The notes under the pieces were generated by a model that searched no databases, was not told where the DNA came from, and saw only the letters and a list, made by a program, of their open reading frames with translations. The translations under genes were made by a program, and so were the position numbers. A stretch of 64,000 nucleotides of DNA, from assembly GCF_026000575.1 (NCBI RefSeq), contig NZ_AP026910.1, forward strand, positions 1,178,001 through 1,242,000, read 5' to 3'. Source of the stretch: Rhodoluna sp. KAS3. Lineage in GTDB: Bacteria > Actinomycetota > Actinomycetes > Actinomycetales > Microbacteriaceae. This document shows, one piece after another, positions 16,379 to 22,504 of the stretch. The first letter of the stretch is position 1, and every line of letters starts with the position of its first letter.

Positions 16379-17713
16379 TTACTTGTGAGCGTCGCCAGCT
16401 ACCTGAGCGATCTTTTGACCAGCATCAAGAGCTTCCTTGACTGTGGTGCGTCCGGCAATAGCGTCGGCTACTAGCTGCGCAACCTGATTTCCAACTTCTT
16501 GGAATTCCGGAATTGCAACGTACTGAATACCAACCCATGGCTGTGGGTTTACACCTGGCTGAACAGGGTTTACGTTGTTCATAACCTCAAGGGTGATTGG
16601 CGCGTAGGCCTTTGCGGCTTCCTTGTACTCAGGAATCTCATAGGTTGAGATACGTGCGCCCGGTGGAACCTTTGACCAACCGAGTTCGGTACCAACAAGC
16701 TTGTGGTATTCCTTAGAGGTTGCCCACTTGACGAACTTCACAGCAGCATCCTTGTTCTGGGTGTTTGCTGGGATAGCAAGGTTCCAGCTCCATAGCCAGC
16801 CAGACTCTGCAGTCTTTACAACTGGAGCGTGAGCGTATGCCAACTTGCCCTTGACTGGTGAGTCATCGGCCTCAAGCATCGACGCAGCTACTGAGGCGTC
16901 GTACCACATTGCGGCCTTGCCCTCCTTGAGCGCGTTCATACATTCGTTGAAGCTGTAGTCAACTGGGTTTGGCTGTCCGGCCTCGTCTAGCAAGTCCTTG
17001 TAGAAAGTGACGGCTTCAACGAACTCTGGAGAGTTCACCTGAGCGTCCCAGTTCATGTCATACCAGCTACCACCAAAGGTCTGCACAACGGTAGTTAGTG
17101 GCGCGAACAAGTCGCCCCAACCTGGCTTTCCGCGAAGACAGATTCCAGCGGTCTCGTCGGTCTTTACAGCCTTAGCAACCTCGGCAACTTCTTGCCAAGT
17201 CGGGTTGTTGGACAGAGTAAGGCCTGCCGCGTCAAGCATTTCCTTGTTGTACATAAGGATTGATGACTCACCGTAGAACGGCACAGCGTACTGCTTGCCA
17301 TCAACTGAAAGGGCAGAGCGAACTGGAGGAAGAATGTCTTCAACATCGTAGGCTGCGTCCTGTAGATCTGGGGTTAGGTCAGTCAACCAACCGTTGGCAC
17401 CCCACTGTGGCACCTCGTATGCACCGATGGTTACGATGTCATACTGACCAGCTGCGTTGGCAACGTCAGCAGTAACTGCACTGCGTAGGTCTCCCTCTTC
17501 CATTACCTGGAAGTTGACCTTGATTCCTGGGTTGGCTGCTTCGAACTCGCCCTTGAGCGACTCCATGTCAACCATGTTTCCGTTGTTGACGGTTGCAACC
17601 GTAAGAGTTACGTCCTCTACAGTTCCGCCGTCAGATGATGCACATCCGCTTAGTGCCAAAGCTGAGATACCCAACATTGCACCTAGGGCCATTGCGCGCT
17701 TCTTCAAAAGCAT
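16379..17713 (-). CDS. Extracellular polyol/sugar-binding lipoprotein of the ABC importer
   Basis: This family 1 solute-binding protein has 444 residues. The signal peptide ends in the lipobox ALALSGCASSDGG, so it is a lipoprotein held outside the membrane. The mature part has the two-lobe pattern (LKGEFEAANPGIKVNFQVME near the N-terminus; AAMWYDASVAASML in the middle). GGGAG lies five bases before ATG 17713. It is the first gene of the minus-strand operon that continues with two permeases, two dehydrogenases and xylB, and it diverges from the AraC regulator gene. The ligand is probably a sugar alcohol; that is inference from context. Confidence 0.88.
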   Translation of the reverse strand: MLLKKRAMALGAMLGISALALSGCASSDGGTVEDVTLTVATVNNGNMVDMESLKGEFEAANPGIKVNFQVMEEGDLRSAVTADVANAAGQYDIVTIGAYEVPQWGANGWLTDLTPDLQDAAYDVEDILPPVRSALSVDGKQYAVPFYGESSILMYNKEMLDAAGLTLSNNPTWQEVAEVAKAVKTDETAGICLRGKPGWGDLFAPLTTVVQTFGGSWYDMNWDAQVNSPEFVEAVTFYKDLLDEAGQPNPVDYSFNECMNALKEGKAAMWYDASVAASMLEADDSPVKGKLAYAHAPVVKTAESGWLWSWNLAIPANTQNKDAAVKFVKWATSKEYHKLVGTELGWSKVPPGARISTYEIPEYKEAAKAYAPITLEVMNNVNPVQPGVNPQPWVGIQYVAIPEFQEVGNQVAQLVADAIAGRTTVKEALDAGQKIAQVAGDAHK

Positions 17714-17747
17714 TGATACTCCCTTGTCGTCCTTGCTACATGATGAA

Positions 17748-17765
17748 CCCGGTTTACGAACCGGG
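17748..17765 (-). other. Leader hairpin upstream of the binding-protein gene
   Basis: CCCGGTT and AACCGGG form a perfect seven-pair stem with a four-base loop, about 35 bases before the ATG at 17713. It would lie in the 5' untranslated RNA and could stabilise it. Confidence 0.45.
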
Positions 17766-17857
17766 AAGATCGCGCTCTTGCGCTGATCTGTAGTACGAAG
17801 TTACCGACCAGTTGATAACAAAGAAATAAATTTGGGGGTCAAATTCAGTGAATTTCT

Positions 17858-17905
17858 GATACTATTTTGCTCAACAAAAAAATACCGAATTGGAAAAATA
17901 GTATC
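17858..17905. repeat. 11-base perfect inverted repeat in the polyol operon control region
   Basis: GATACTATTTT (17858-17868) and AAAATAGTATC (17895-17905) are exact inverted copies. A related sequence, GGAAAATTAGTGTT, lies right before the AraC start, within a longer similarity beginning CCGAAT. Likely regulator half-sites. Confidence 0.55.
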
Positions 17906-17933
17906 GGCAAAAAAGCATTAGAACTCGGCAAAA
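17904..17933 (+). promoter_or_regulatory. Direct repeat TCGGCAAAA, 21-base spacing, probable AraC-family binding site
   Basis: TCGGCAAAA occurs at 17904-17912 and 17925-17933, start to start 21 bases, about two helical turns. AraC-type activators, with two helix-turn-helix units each, commonly bind direct half-sites at this spacing. A looser inverted copy (TTTTTTGCCTCGA) lies downstream near 17957. Confidence 0.55.
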
Positions 17934-18024
17934 GGCGCAAATTCAAGGGTTTTTTGATTTTTTGCCTCGACCATATTTACAAACGTAGAAATCACTTAAA
18001 TTAGCCGAATGGAAAATTAGTGTT

Positions 18025-19014
18025 ATGAATCCGTTACCGCCAAAAGACTTGCAGCCACAAAAAATTGCCCAGAGCCTACTCGGAAAACCTGCTGCCCTCG
18101 AGGTCATCCCGCCCAACCCTTTCCAGTCGTTTAGGTACTTCTCGCATGATTACCCAGCTGACATCGCGCGTTGGCAGTACCACCCCGAGTACGAGATCCA
18201 TCTAATCCGTGAGGGAACGGGTAGTTATCTAATTGGCGACTCAATCGGAACATTCGCCGCGGGACAGGTTGCGCTCCTTGGGTCAGGCCTGCCACATGAC
18301 TGGATGAGCGACCTCAAACCGGGGCAAGTGATTAAGAACAGGGATGGCGTGATCCAGTTCTTGCCAGAATTTATAGACAACTTGATGGACAACATGCCTG
18401 AAATGCGCGACCTAAAGTCATTAATCCAAGACTCTCACCGAGGCATTATTTACTCCGGCGAGACGGCAAAGCGGGCAGCGAGAGAAATCGAAGCTGTTGG
18501 TGAGAGCAGCGGCACGCGTCGAATCCTTCACTTCCTTGCCCTTCTGGTGCTGTTCGCCGAGGCACCCGCGAAGGAAAAACAACTAATCACCAAACAATGG
18601 TTTACCCCCAACGCAAGCAACGAGGGTAAATCCGCGGTTGAGTCAGGGGTCAAATATATTTTTGAAAACCTCACGACGCACATCCGAATGTCTGAGGCTG
18701 CAAAACTCTCACACATGTCGGAACCGACGTTCTCGAAATACTTCAAGCGCGCTAGTGGACTAACGTTCAGCGAAATGGTGCGAAAGATGCGAATCGCTCA
18801 TGCATGCCGAATGCTTGAGGACACTAACGAAACTATTTCGAGCATTTGCGTCGCAAGCGGCTATACAAATTTGGCCAACTTTAACCGGCAATTTCTGGCA
18901 GAAATGGACATGACGCCATCGGTTTACAGATCCTTGGATTCCAAAAAGAGGAAGGGAGACGGTCTACTTAAACCGGTAAACACAGAGGCTGAGCAAACCG
19001 CTAGTTCAAAATAA
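18025..19014 (+). CDS. AraC family transcriptional regulator with cupin sensor domain
   Basis: This 329-residue regulator has an N-terminal cupin-type sensing domain (YHPEYEIHLIREGTGSYLIG and VALLGSGLPHDWMS). Two helix-turn-helix units of the AraC type follow at about residues 210-300 (MSEAAKLSHMSEPTFSKYFK and ISSICVASGYTNLANFNRQF). It is divergent from the polyol import operon and is very probably its regulator, responding to a polyol. No ribosome-binding site precedes ATG 18025; a three-codon frame ending four bases upstream may matter for its translation. The C-terminal tail is hydrophilic and ends inside the first 77-base direct repeat. Confidence 0.88.
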   Translation: MNPLPPKDLQPQKIAQSLLGKPAALEVIPPNPFQSFRYFSHDYPADIARWQYHPEYEIHLIREGTGSYLIGDSIGTFAAGQVALLGSGLPHDWMSDLKPGQVIKNRDGVIQFLPEFIDNLMDNMPEMRDLKSLIQDSHRGIIYSGETAKRAAREIEAVGESSGTRRILHFLALLVLFAEAPAKEKQLITKQWFTPNASNEGKSAVESGVKYIFENLTTHIRMSEAAKLSHMSEPTFSKYFKRASGLTFSEMVRKMRIAHACRMLEDTNETISSICVASGYTNLANFNRQFLAEMDMTPSVYRSLDSKKRKGDGLLKPVNTEAEQTASSK

Positions 19015-19077
19015 ATTGAACGTTGTCAGACTTAATGCCACTGACAGTTGCCACTAGGTGGTACGAAGCACCGCCGG
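19001..19077. repeat. 77-bp direct repeat, copy 1 (displaced 3' end of the 21.3-kb gene)
   Basis: The sequence from CTAGTTCAAAATAAATTG to CACCGCCGG matches 21305-21381 at 76 of 77 positions; the only difference is T versus C in CTTAAYGCC. In copy 2 it is the intact 3' end of a minus-strand gene, beginning at its stop codon. Here it is a fragment that supplies the AraC gene's stop. Confidence 0.95.
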
Positions 19078-19098
19078 AAACTTACAGTGACGACTGTG

Positions 19099-19563
19099 CT
19101 AATTGGCGCTACCAGAATCAAACAAAAAGTCATTTTTCACAAGACCTGAACTTGATGTCTGATTTCTGCCCAGCCTCCACAGTTGGAGGTAAACAACAGG
19201 TGCAAGAATGTCGGTAAAGACGAAAATTGGGTAGTTAATCAAGTAGGCAAAGCCGGCATTCCCAGTCCTGAACAAAAGATACAAGTGCAAGATCGACAGG
19301 ACTCCAGGCCAAGCAAATGCTGCACCTATGTATAAGCGACTTTTACCTGGATTAAACCTTGATCCTGCAATCCACAGTGCGGTCGGTACCAGCATTGTAA
19401 TGAACCAGGCAATTGTTGACGTGAACTGAACCCACCCCAGCAGCGGATCTAGTGACTGCGTTGGATTCCAGATAAAGAATTCCGGATAGCTCAGATAAAC
19501 GAACAGATAAATCGCACCTGTTGTGCTACTTAGCAAGGGCATAAGGCTGGCCATTTTTGACAT
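19099..19563 (-). CDS. Four-helix membrane protein of unknown function (repeat-flanked cassette)
   Basis: This is a 154-residue integral membrane protein with about four hydrophobic segments: LLSSTTGAIYLFVYLSYPEF, a stretch around FTSTIAWFITMLVPTALWIA, one around AAFAWPGVLSILHLYLLF, and one around LINYPIFVFTDILAPVVYLQ. The C-terminus is polar. ATG 19563 has GGAGG at good spacing. It follows the collagen-like gene on the same strand after a hairpin, and ends 21 bases from repeat copy 1. I do not recognise the family. An anchoring or export role for the collagen-like protein is a guess. Confidence 0.75.
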   Translation of the reverse strand: MSKMASLMPLLSSTTGAIYLFVYLSYPEFFIWNPTQSLDPLLGWVQFTSTIAWFITMLVPTALWIAGSRFNPGKSRLYIGAAFAWPGVLSILHLYLLFRTGNAGFAYLINYPIFVFTDILAPVVYLQLWRLGRNQTSSSGLVKNDFLFDSGSAN

Positions 19564-19585
19564 TCGAGTTCCTCCGTTTGTAGAA

Positions 19586-19614
19586 GACTCGGGCAGGATA
19601 GGCCTGCCCGAGTC
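19586..19614 (-). terminator. 12-bp hairpin between the collagen-like gene and the membrane protein gene
   Basis: GACTCGGGCAGG and CCTGCCCGAGTC pair perfectly around a five-base loop. No T-run follows on either strand. Like the hairpin at 16327 it could reduce read-through or protect upstream mRNA. Confidence 0.55.
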
Positions 19615-19634
19615 CAAGTACAACGTTCTTTGTG

Positions 19635-20348
19635 TTACGGGATTAGGTTTGTGTCACAAACGATGGTGTAGATGCCGTTTCCAGGCGTTGTTTCAGCAAT
19701 GTCAATAAAGCCGGCAATAGGGACGTTTGGTCCAGCTCCATCAACGTCAATCGAACATGCGTCGCCGTCAACCGCGTTTGTGTAACCGACACCAGGAGCA
19801 CCATCAGCACCAGGAGCACCATCAGCACCAGGAGCACCATCAGCACCATCAGCACCAGGAGCACCATCAGCACCATCAGCACCATCAGCACCAGGAAGAC
19901 CCTGAGGGCCCTGTGGTCCTTCTGGGCCCATTGGTCCGGTTAGGCCAGTCTCTCCTTGAATTCCCTGAGGGCCGATTGGTCCTTGCGCACCATCTACTCC
20001 GGCAGGACCCTGAATACCCTGAATACCTTGCTCACCCTGAGGGCCTTGGGCACCAGTAGCACCAGTAGCACCAGCAGGGCCAGTAGCACCAGCAGGGCCA
20101 GTAGCACCAGCAGGGCCAGTAGCACCTGTTGCACCTGTTGCACCAGCAGGACCCACGATTGAAGTTGGAACGGTGAACAGTTTGCGCTCACCCGTGACAC
20201 ACTTGGTGCGAACGGTGAGCTTATTTGCCTTTGAGACACACACGTACTGGGTGTCTGCCGCAACCGCAGGTGAGACTGTTGCGAATGTTAGACCTAGTCC
20301 AACAACTCCTGCCATAACGGCGAGAGACAATTTCGAAGTTTGTTTCAT
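19635..20348 (-). CDS. Secreted collagen-like protein with about 41 Gly-X-Y triplets
   Basis: This 237-residue protein has a signal peptide (MKQTSKLSLAVMAGVVGLGL, cleavage near AVAAD). A short N-terminal domain with two cysteines follows (YVCVSKANKLTVRTKCVTGE), then an unbroken Gly-X-Y tract from GPAGAT to GAPGVG of about 41 triplets. A 45-residue C-terminal domain with two cysteines ends the protein. Such proteins form collagen-like triple helices on bacterial surfaces; the role here is unknown. The start is ATG 20348 with GGGGGC upstream; the longer frame to 20429 would lose the signal peptide. It diverges from a LuxR regulator and has no LPXTG anchor. Confidence 0.85.
   Translation of the reverse strand: MKQTSKLSLAVMAGVVGLGLTFATVSPAVAADTQYVCVSKANKLTVRTKCVTGERKLFTVPTSIVGPAGATGATGATGPAGATGPAGATGPAGATGATGAQGPQGEQGIQGIQGPAGVDGAQGPIGPQGIQGETGLTGPMGPEGPQGPQGLPGADGADGADGAPGADGADGAPGADGAPGADGAPGVGYTNAVDGDACSIDVDGAGPNVPIAGFIDIAETTPGNGIYTIVCDTNLIP
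19797..19895 (-). repeat. In-frame 9/18-base tandem repeats encoding GAD/GAP triplets
   Basis: Repeated GCACCATCAGCACCAGGA-type units encode alternating Gly-Ala-Asp and Gly-Ala-Pro triplets. Units are multiples of nine bases, so copy-number change would keep the frame and only lengthen or shorten the fibre. Confidence 0.8.
20048..20152 (-). repeat. In-frame 9/18-base tandem repeats encoding GPA/GAT triplets
   Basis: Three near-identical 18-base units (GTAGCACCAGCAGGGCCA type) plus degenerate neighbours encode Gly-Pro-Ala and Gly-Ala-Thr triplets. This is a second array in the same gene, different in sequence from the first. Confidence 0.8.
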
Positions 20349-20454
20349 TTTGAAGCCCCCAAAACAATATTTGCGATCAGGATGCACCAGACATCCCGAG
20401 GAATTTTTTTCCTGAACCAACTCAAACATCGGCGGAGCCTAAAGTCCTCGGTTG

Positions 20455-20491
20455 CAAAGTTCAATGTACGTATCGAAAAGTACAAACTTTG
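20455..20491. promoter_or_regulatory. Inverted repeat between the collagen-like and LuxR genes
   Basis: CAAAGTT (20455-20461) and AACTTTG (20485-20491) are exact inverted copies, with inner GTAC tetramers at 20466-20469 and 20480-20483. It lies 23 bases before the LuxR start and about 107 bases from the collagen-like start. A good candidate operator for the divergent pair. Confidence 0.5.
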
Positions 20492-20513
20492 GAAATTCCA
20501 AGCTGCATGTCAG

Positions 20514-21308
20514 ATGCGCGAACTAATCTTTTGGACTGAGGGGCTTAGCAACCAACAACTAACATTGGGGACTTCCTTGAGCCAATTAAAATCCGAGCCT
20601 TTGGCCACAGCCAAATATCTTTTTGAGTCACTGGGAAATTCACTGGATGCGGACACTTTCTGCAAGGGCCTTGTACATTATCTTCACGAGGGTTACGGCG
20701 CCATAGCCTGCTTTATTACTCGTGTCGATAAAGAGGCAAAAATCCGGTGGGTAGGCCGCTACGGATATGAGGTTGACACTGCAAACGTTGCAAAAATTAG
20801 CTTGTGGGAGAGCTCGGCAAGCGCCATGGCAATATTGTCTGGAAGTTCTCTGGTAATAAAAAGTTCCGATGAATACAAGGCGATGTTTGAGGTGTCCCAA
20901 CTCGAGCATTCGATTGGCATCGGATTCCTCAGTATCCCTCTAAAACATCAGGGGCAAGCTATTGGATCGTTAGGGATCAGTTTTGCATCCAAAATTAGTG
21001 GGGACTTAGCTGCCGATGAAACCTTTGACGTTTTGGCGGTTGGTGCCAGCGCCTATCTGACCAGCCTTGCATCCCGAGGCGACTCAGGCGCTGGTGACCT
21101 CGAGCTTCTCGACGATACCCAAATAACTTCGCGGGACCTGCAAATTCTGACTCTCATGGAGGAAGGGCTGACTCACTACGAAATTGGGCGTGTGCTGAAT
21201 TTGAGCGAGTCAAGCATTAAGCAAACCAGCTCGATGCTTTATAAAAAATTAGGCGTAAGCAAAAGAAGCGACGCAATTGATCAGGCCAAATTACTGCGAC
21301 TCATCTAG
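20514..21308 (+). CDS. LuxR-type transcriptional regulator with GAF-like N-terminal domain
   Basis: This 264-residue protein (from ATG 20514) has a C-terminal LuxR helix-turn-helix, ITSRDLQILTLMEEGLTHYE then IGRVLNLSESSIKQTSS, and a GAF-like sensing half with segments such as IGIGFLSIPLKHQGQAIGSL. No receiver domain or phosphoacceptor is seen, so it probably senses a small ligand. The frame is open up to 20340, but upstream residues overlap the collagen-like promoter and look non-conserved. It is divergent from the collagen-like gene and is its likely regulator. Its stop lies on the first bases of repeat copy 2. Confidence 0.82.
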   Translation: MRELIFWTEGLSNQQLTLGTSLSQLKSEPLATAKYLFESLGNSLDADTFCKGLVHYLHEGYGAIACFITRVDKEAKIRWVGRYGYEVDTANVAKISLWESSASAMAILSGSSLVIKSSDEYKAMFEVSQLEHSIGIGFLSIPLKHQGQAIGSLGISFASKISGDLAADETFDVLAVGASAYLTSLASRGDSGAGDLELLDDTQITSRDLQILTLMEEGLTHYEIGRVLNLSESSIKQTSSMLYKKLGVSKRSDAIDQAKLLRLI

Positions 21309-21381
21309 TTCAAAATAAATTGAACGTTGTCAGACTTAACGCCACTGACAGTTGCCACTAGGTGGTACGAAGCACCGCCGG
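21305..21381. repeat. 77-bp direct repeat, copy 2 (native 3' end of the membrane-anchored protein gene)
   Basis: This is the partner of 19001-19077. It starts exactly at the stop codon of the minus-strand gene ending at 21305 and encodes that protein's last 25 residues, so this copy is the functional one. Confidence 0.95.
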
Positions 21382-21901
21382 CGATTACGGGCTGCTGATC
21401 AGCACCGCAGCCCTTGGCGCTCGAGAAGACGCGGTACCAGTCTGCATTCTCGGTACTGCTAGAAACTGACTCCCCCGCCTTGATTAGCACTGGGTAGCCG
21501 ACCAACTTGGTTCGGTCACAATCGGCTGACTCCCAGATAACCTGCTCGCCACTGGTCACTGAGTAGTAGACCACGGCTGGGCCAACATCAAAGACGCAAT
21601 CGATCTCAGACTGATTGGTGGCTTTGAAAGAGAAAAACGGATTGATACCGCTGTCGAAGGTGCTCTGCGGGCTGCCGGCCGAGTTGGTTACCCGAGCTTC
21701 GATCAAGATTTTTGCAGGGTCACAATCTGAGCCCGGGGTTGCCGATGCACTAGCAACTGGCGAGGCCGAAGGAGCCGGGGAAAGAATGCCTGAGACCCAG
21801 TTAACGGCTGCTGACACACCGGCAATTATCAGTGTCACAAACAGCACAACCACTGCCAACGCAATGATTCTGCGGATTAGGAAGTTTGGTTTTCTGCTCA
21901 T
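21305..21901 (-). CDS. Membrane-anchored extracytoplasmic protein, unknown function
   Basis: This 198-residue protein has a basic start, one membrane helix (IIALAVVVLFVTLIIAGVSA), and a Ser/Ala/Pro-rich linker (SPAPSASPVASASATPGS). The outer domain of about 140 residues has four cysteines (SDCDP, EIDCVF, SADCD, KGCGA), likely two disulfides. It resembles uncharacterised Microbacteriaceae proteins with a small beta-sandwich domain. The ATG has TAGCCT exactly six bases before it and no ribosome-binding site. Its last 77 bases are the target of the direct repeat, and its stop overlaps the LuxR stop. Confidence 0.75.
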   Translation of the reverse strand: MSRKPNFLIRRIIALAVVVLFVTLIIAGVSAAVNWVSGILSPAPSASPVASASATPGSDCDPAKILIEARVTNSAGSPQSTFDSGINPFFSFKATNQSEIDCVFDVGPAVVYYSVTSGEQVIWESADCDRTKLVGYPVLIKAGESVSSSTENADWYRVFSSAKGCGADQQPVIAGGASYHLVATVSGVKSDNVQFILN

Positions 21902-21907
21902 GCTTCA

Positions 21908-21913
21908 AGGCTA
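21908..21913 (-). promoter_or_regulatory. -10 box of a leaderless promoter
   Basis: TAGCCT on the minus strand, six bases before the ATG at 21901. Confidence 0.6.
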
Positions 21914-21926
21914 ACCAAGGGTCTGG

Positions 21927-22436
21927 CTAGAGCGTCTTAAGCATTCGGGTGTTGCCCAGAGTGTTTTGCTTGACCCTCGCCAGATCAAGAAACTCGGCCA
22001 CACCATCGTCGTGCGAACGGACCATCTCGGCATAGGTTTGCGGATCAACCGGCACATCAGAGATCTCGACAAAGCCACTCTTTGCAAAAAAGTCGACCTC
22101 GAAGGTCAGGCAAAAGACTCGTTTGATACCGAGGTGGCTGGCGCGATCCAGCAGAGCATCCAAGATTGCCTTACCAACACCATGCCCGCGCATGTGCTCA
22201 GCAACAACTACAGAACGAACCTCGGCAAGGTCCTCCCACATCACATGCAGGGCTCCTGCGCCAACGACAAAATCATTTTCATCGACGGCAACCATGAACT
22301 CCGGAACGGCCTCGTATAGCCCGACCAACTCGTGCCCCAAGAGAACGCGTGAGCCCTCGAGCGGCTGGCGCATGGCCTGGATGTTGCGAACATCGCTGGT
22401 CAGTGCTGGGCGAACGGTAATTGTGGCGTGGGTCAT
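21927..22436 (-). CDS. argA: Amino-acid N-acetyltransferase (N-acetylglutamate synthase, actinobacterial type)
   Basis: This GNAT-family enzyme of 169 residues matches the short actinobacterial N-acetylglutamate synthase type (Mycobacterium Rv2747), which starts arginine synthesis. Distinctive segments are LLGHELVGLYEAVPEFMVA, GAGALHVMWEDLAEVRSV, the acetyl-CoA loop VAEHMRGHGVGKAIL, and GVAEFLDLARVKQNTLGNTR near the end. It lacks the amino-acid kinase domain of the E. coli enzyme, as expected for this type. The start ATG 22436 has TACCGT six bases upstream and no Shine-Dalgarno. Confidence 0.88.
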   Translation of the reverse strand: MTHATITVRPALTSDVRNIQAMRQPLEGSRVLLGHELVGLYEAVPEFMVAVDENDFVVGAGALHVMWEDLAEVRSVVVAEHMRGHGVGKAILDALLDRASHLGIKRVFCLTFEVDFFAKSGFVEISDVPVDPQTYAEMVRSHDDGVAEFLDLARVKQNTLGNTRMLKTL

Positions 22437-22442
22437 GAATTA

Positions 22443-22448
22443 ACGGTA
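22443..22448 (-). promoter_or_regulatory. -10 box of a leaderless promoter (argA)
   Basis: TACCGT on the minus strand, six bases before the ATG at 22436. Confidence 0.5.
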
Positions 22449-22504
22449 GCCGAATTTTCGGCAACCCAACGACTTAGATTCAAAACCATAACCCAAAATT
22501 GCAG

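Larger units (their letters stand above)
17714..18024. promoter_or_regulatory. Divergent regulatory region between the polyol operon and araC-type gene
   Basis: This 311-base gap holds no gene. It contains a seven-pair leader hairpin for the binding-protein mRNA (17748-17765), a possible -10 box TAACTT on the minus strand (17798-17803), an 11-base perfect inverted repeat, two direct TCGGCAAAA repeats 21 bases apart, and a TAAATT box before the AraC gene. It is AT-rich compared with its surroundings. Confidence 0.65.

Noticed and set aside
19001-19077. Transposon ends or an IS element at the 77-bp repeats
   Set aside because: The repeats are direct, not inverted, contain coding sequence of a resident gene, and no transposase frame is present between them.
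19797-20152. Short regularly repeated units resembling a CRISPR array
   Set aside because: The units are contiguous 9/18-base repeats without unique spacers and translate as Gly-X-Y triplets of a secreted protein.
19643-20263. Other open frames across the collagen-like repeats, such as long Leu/Val or His/Gln-rich frames
   Set aside because: They are low-complexity shadows of the Gly-X-Y coding repeats, without start signals.
20340-20513. Longer N-terminus for the LuxR regulator
   Set aside because: The extra residues have no family-like pattern and cover the promoter and start of the divergent collagen-like gene; ATG 20514 is more sensible.
22449-22462. Hairpin GCCGAA-TT-TTCGGC as terminator of the MFS gene
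   Set aside because: Only six pairs, no T-run, more than 40 bases after the MFS stop and directly beside the argA -10 box; function unclear.
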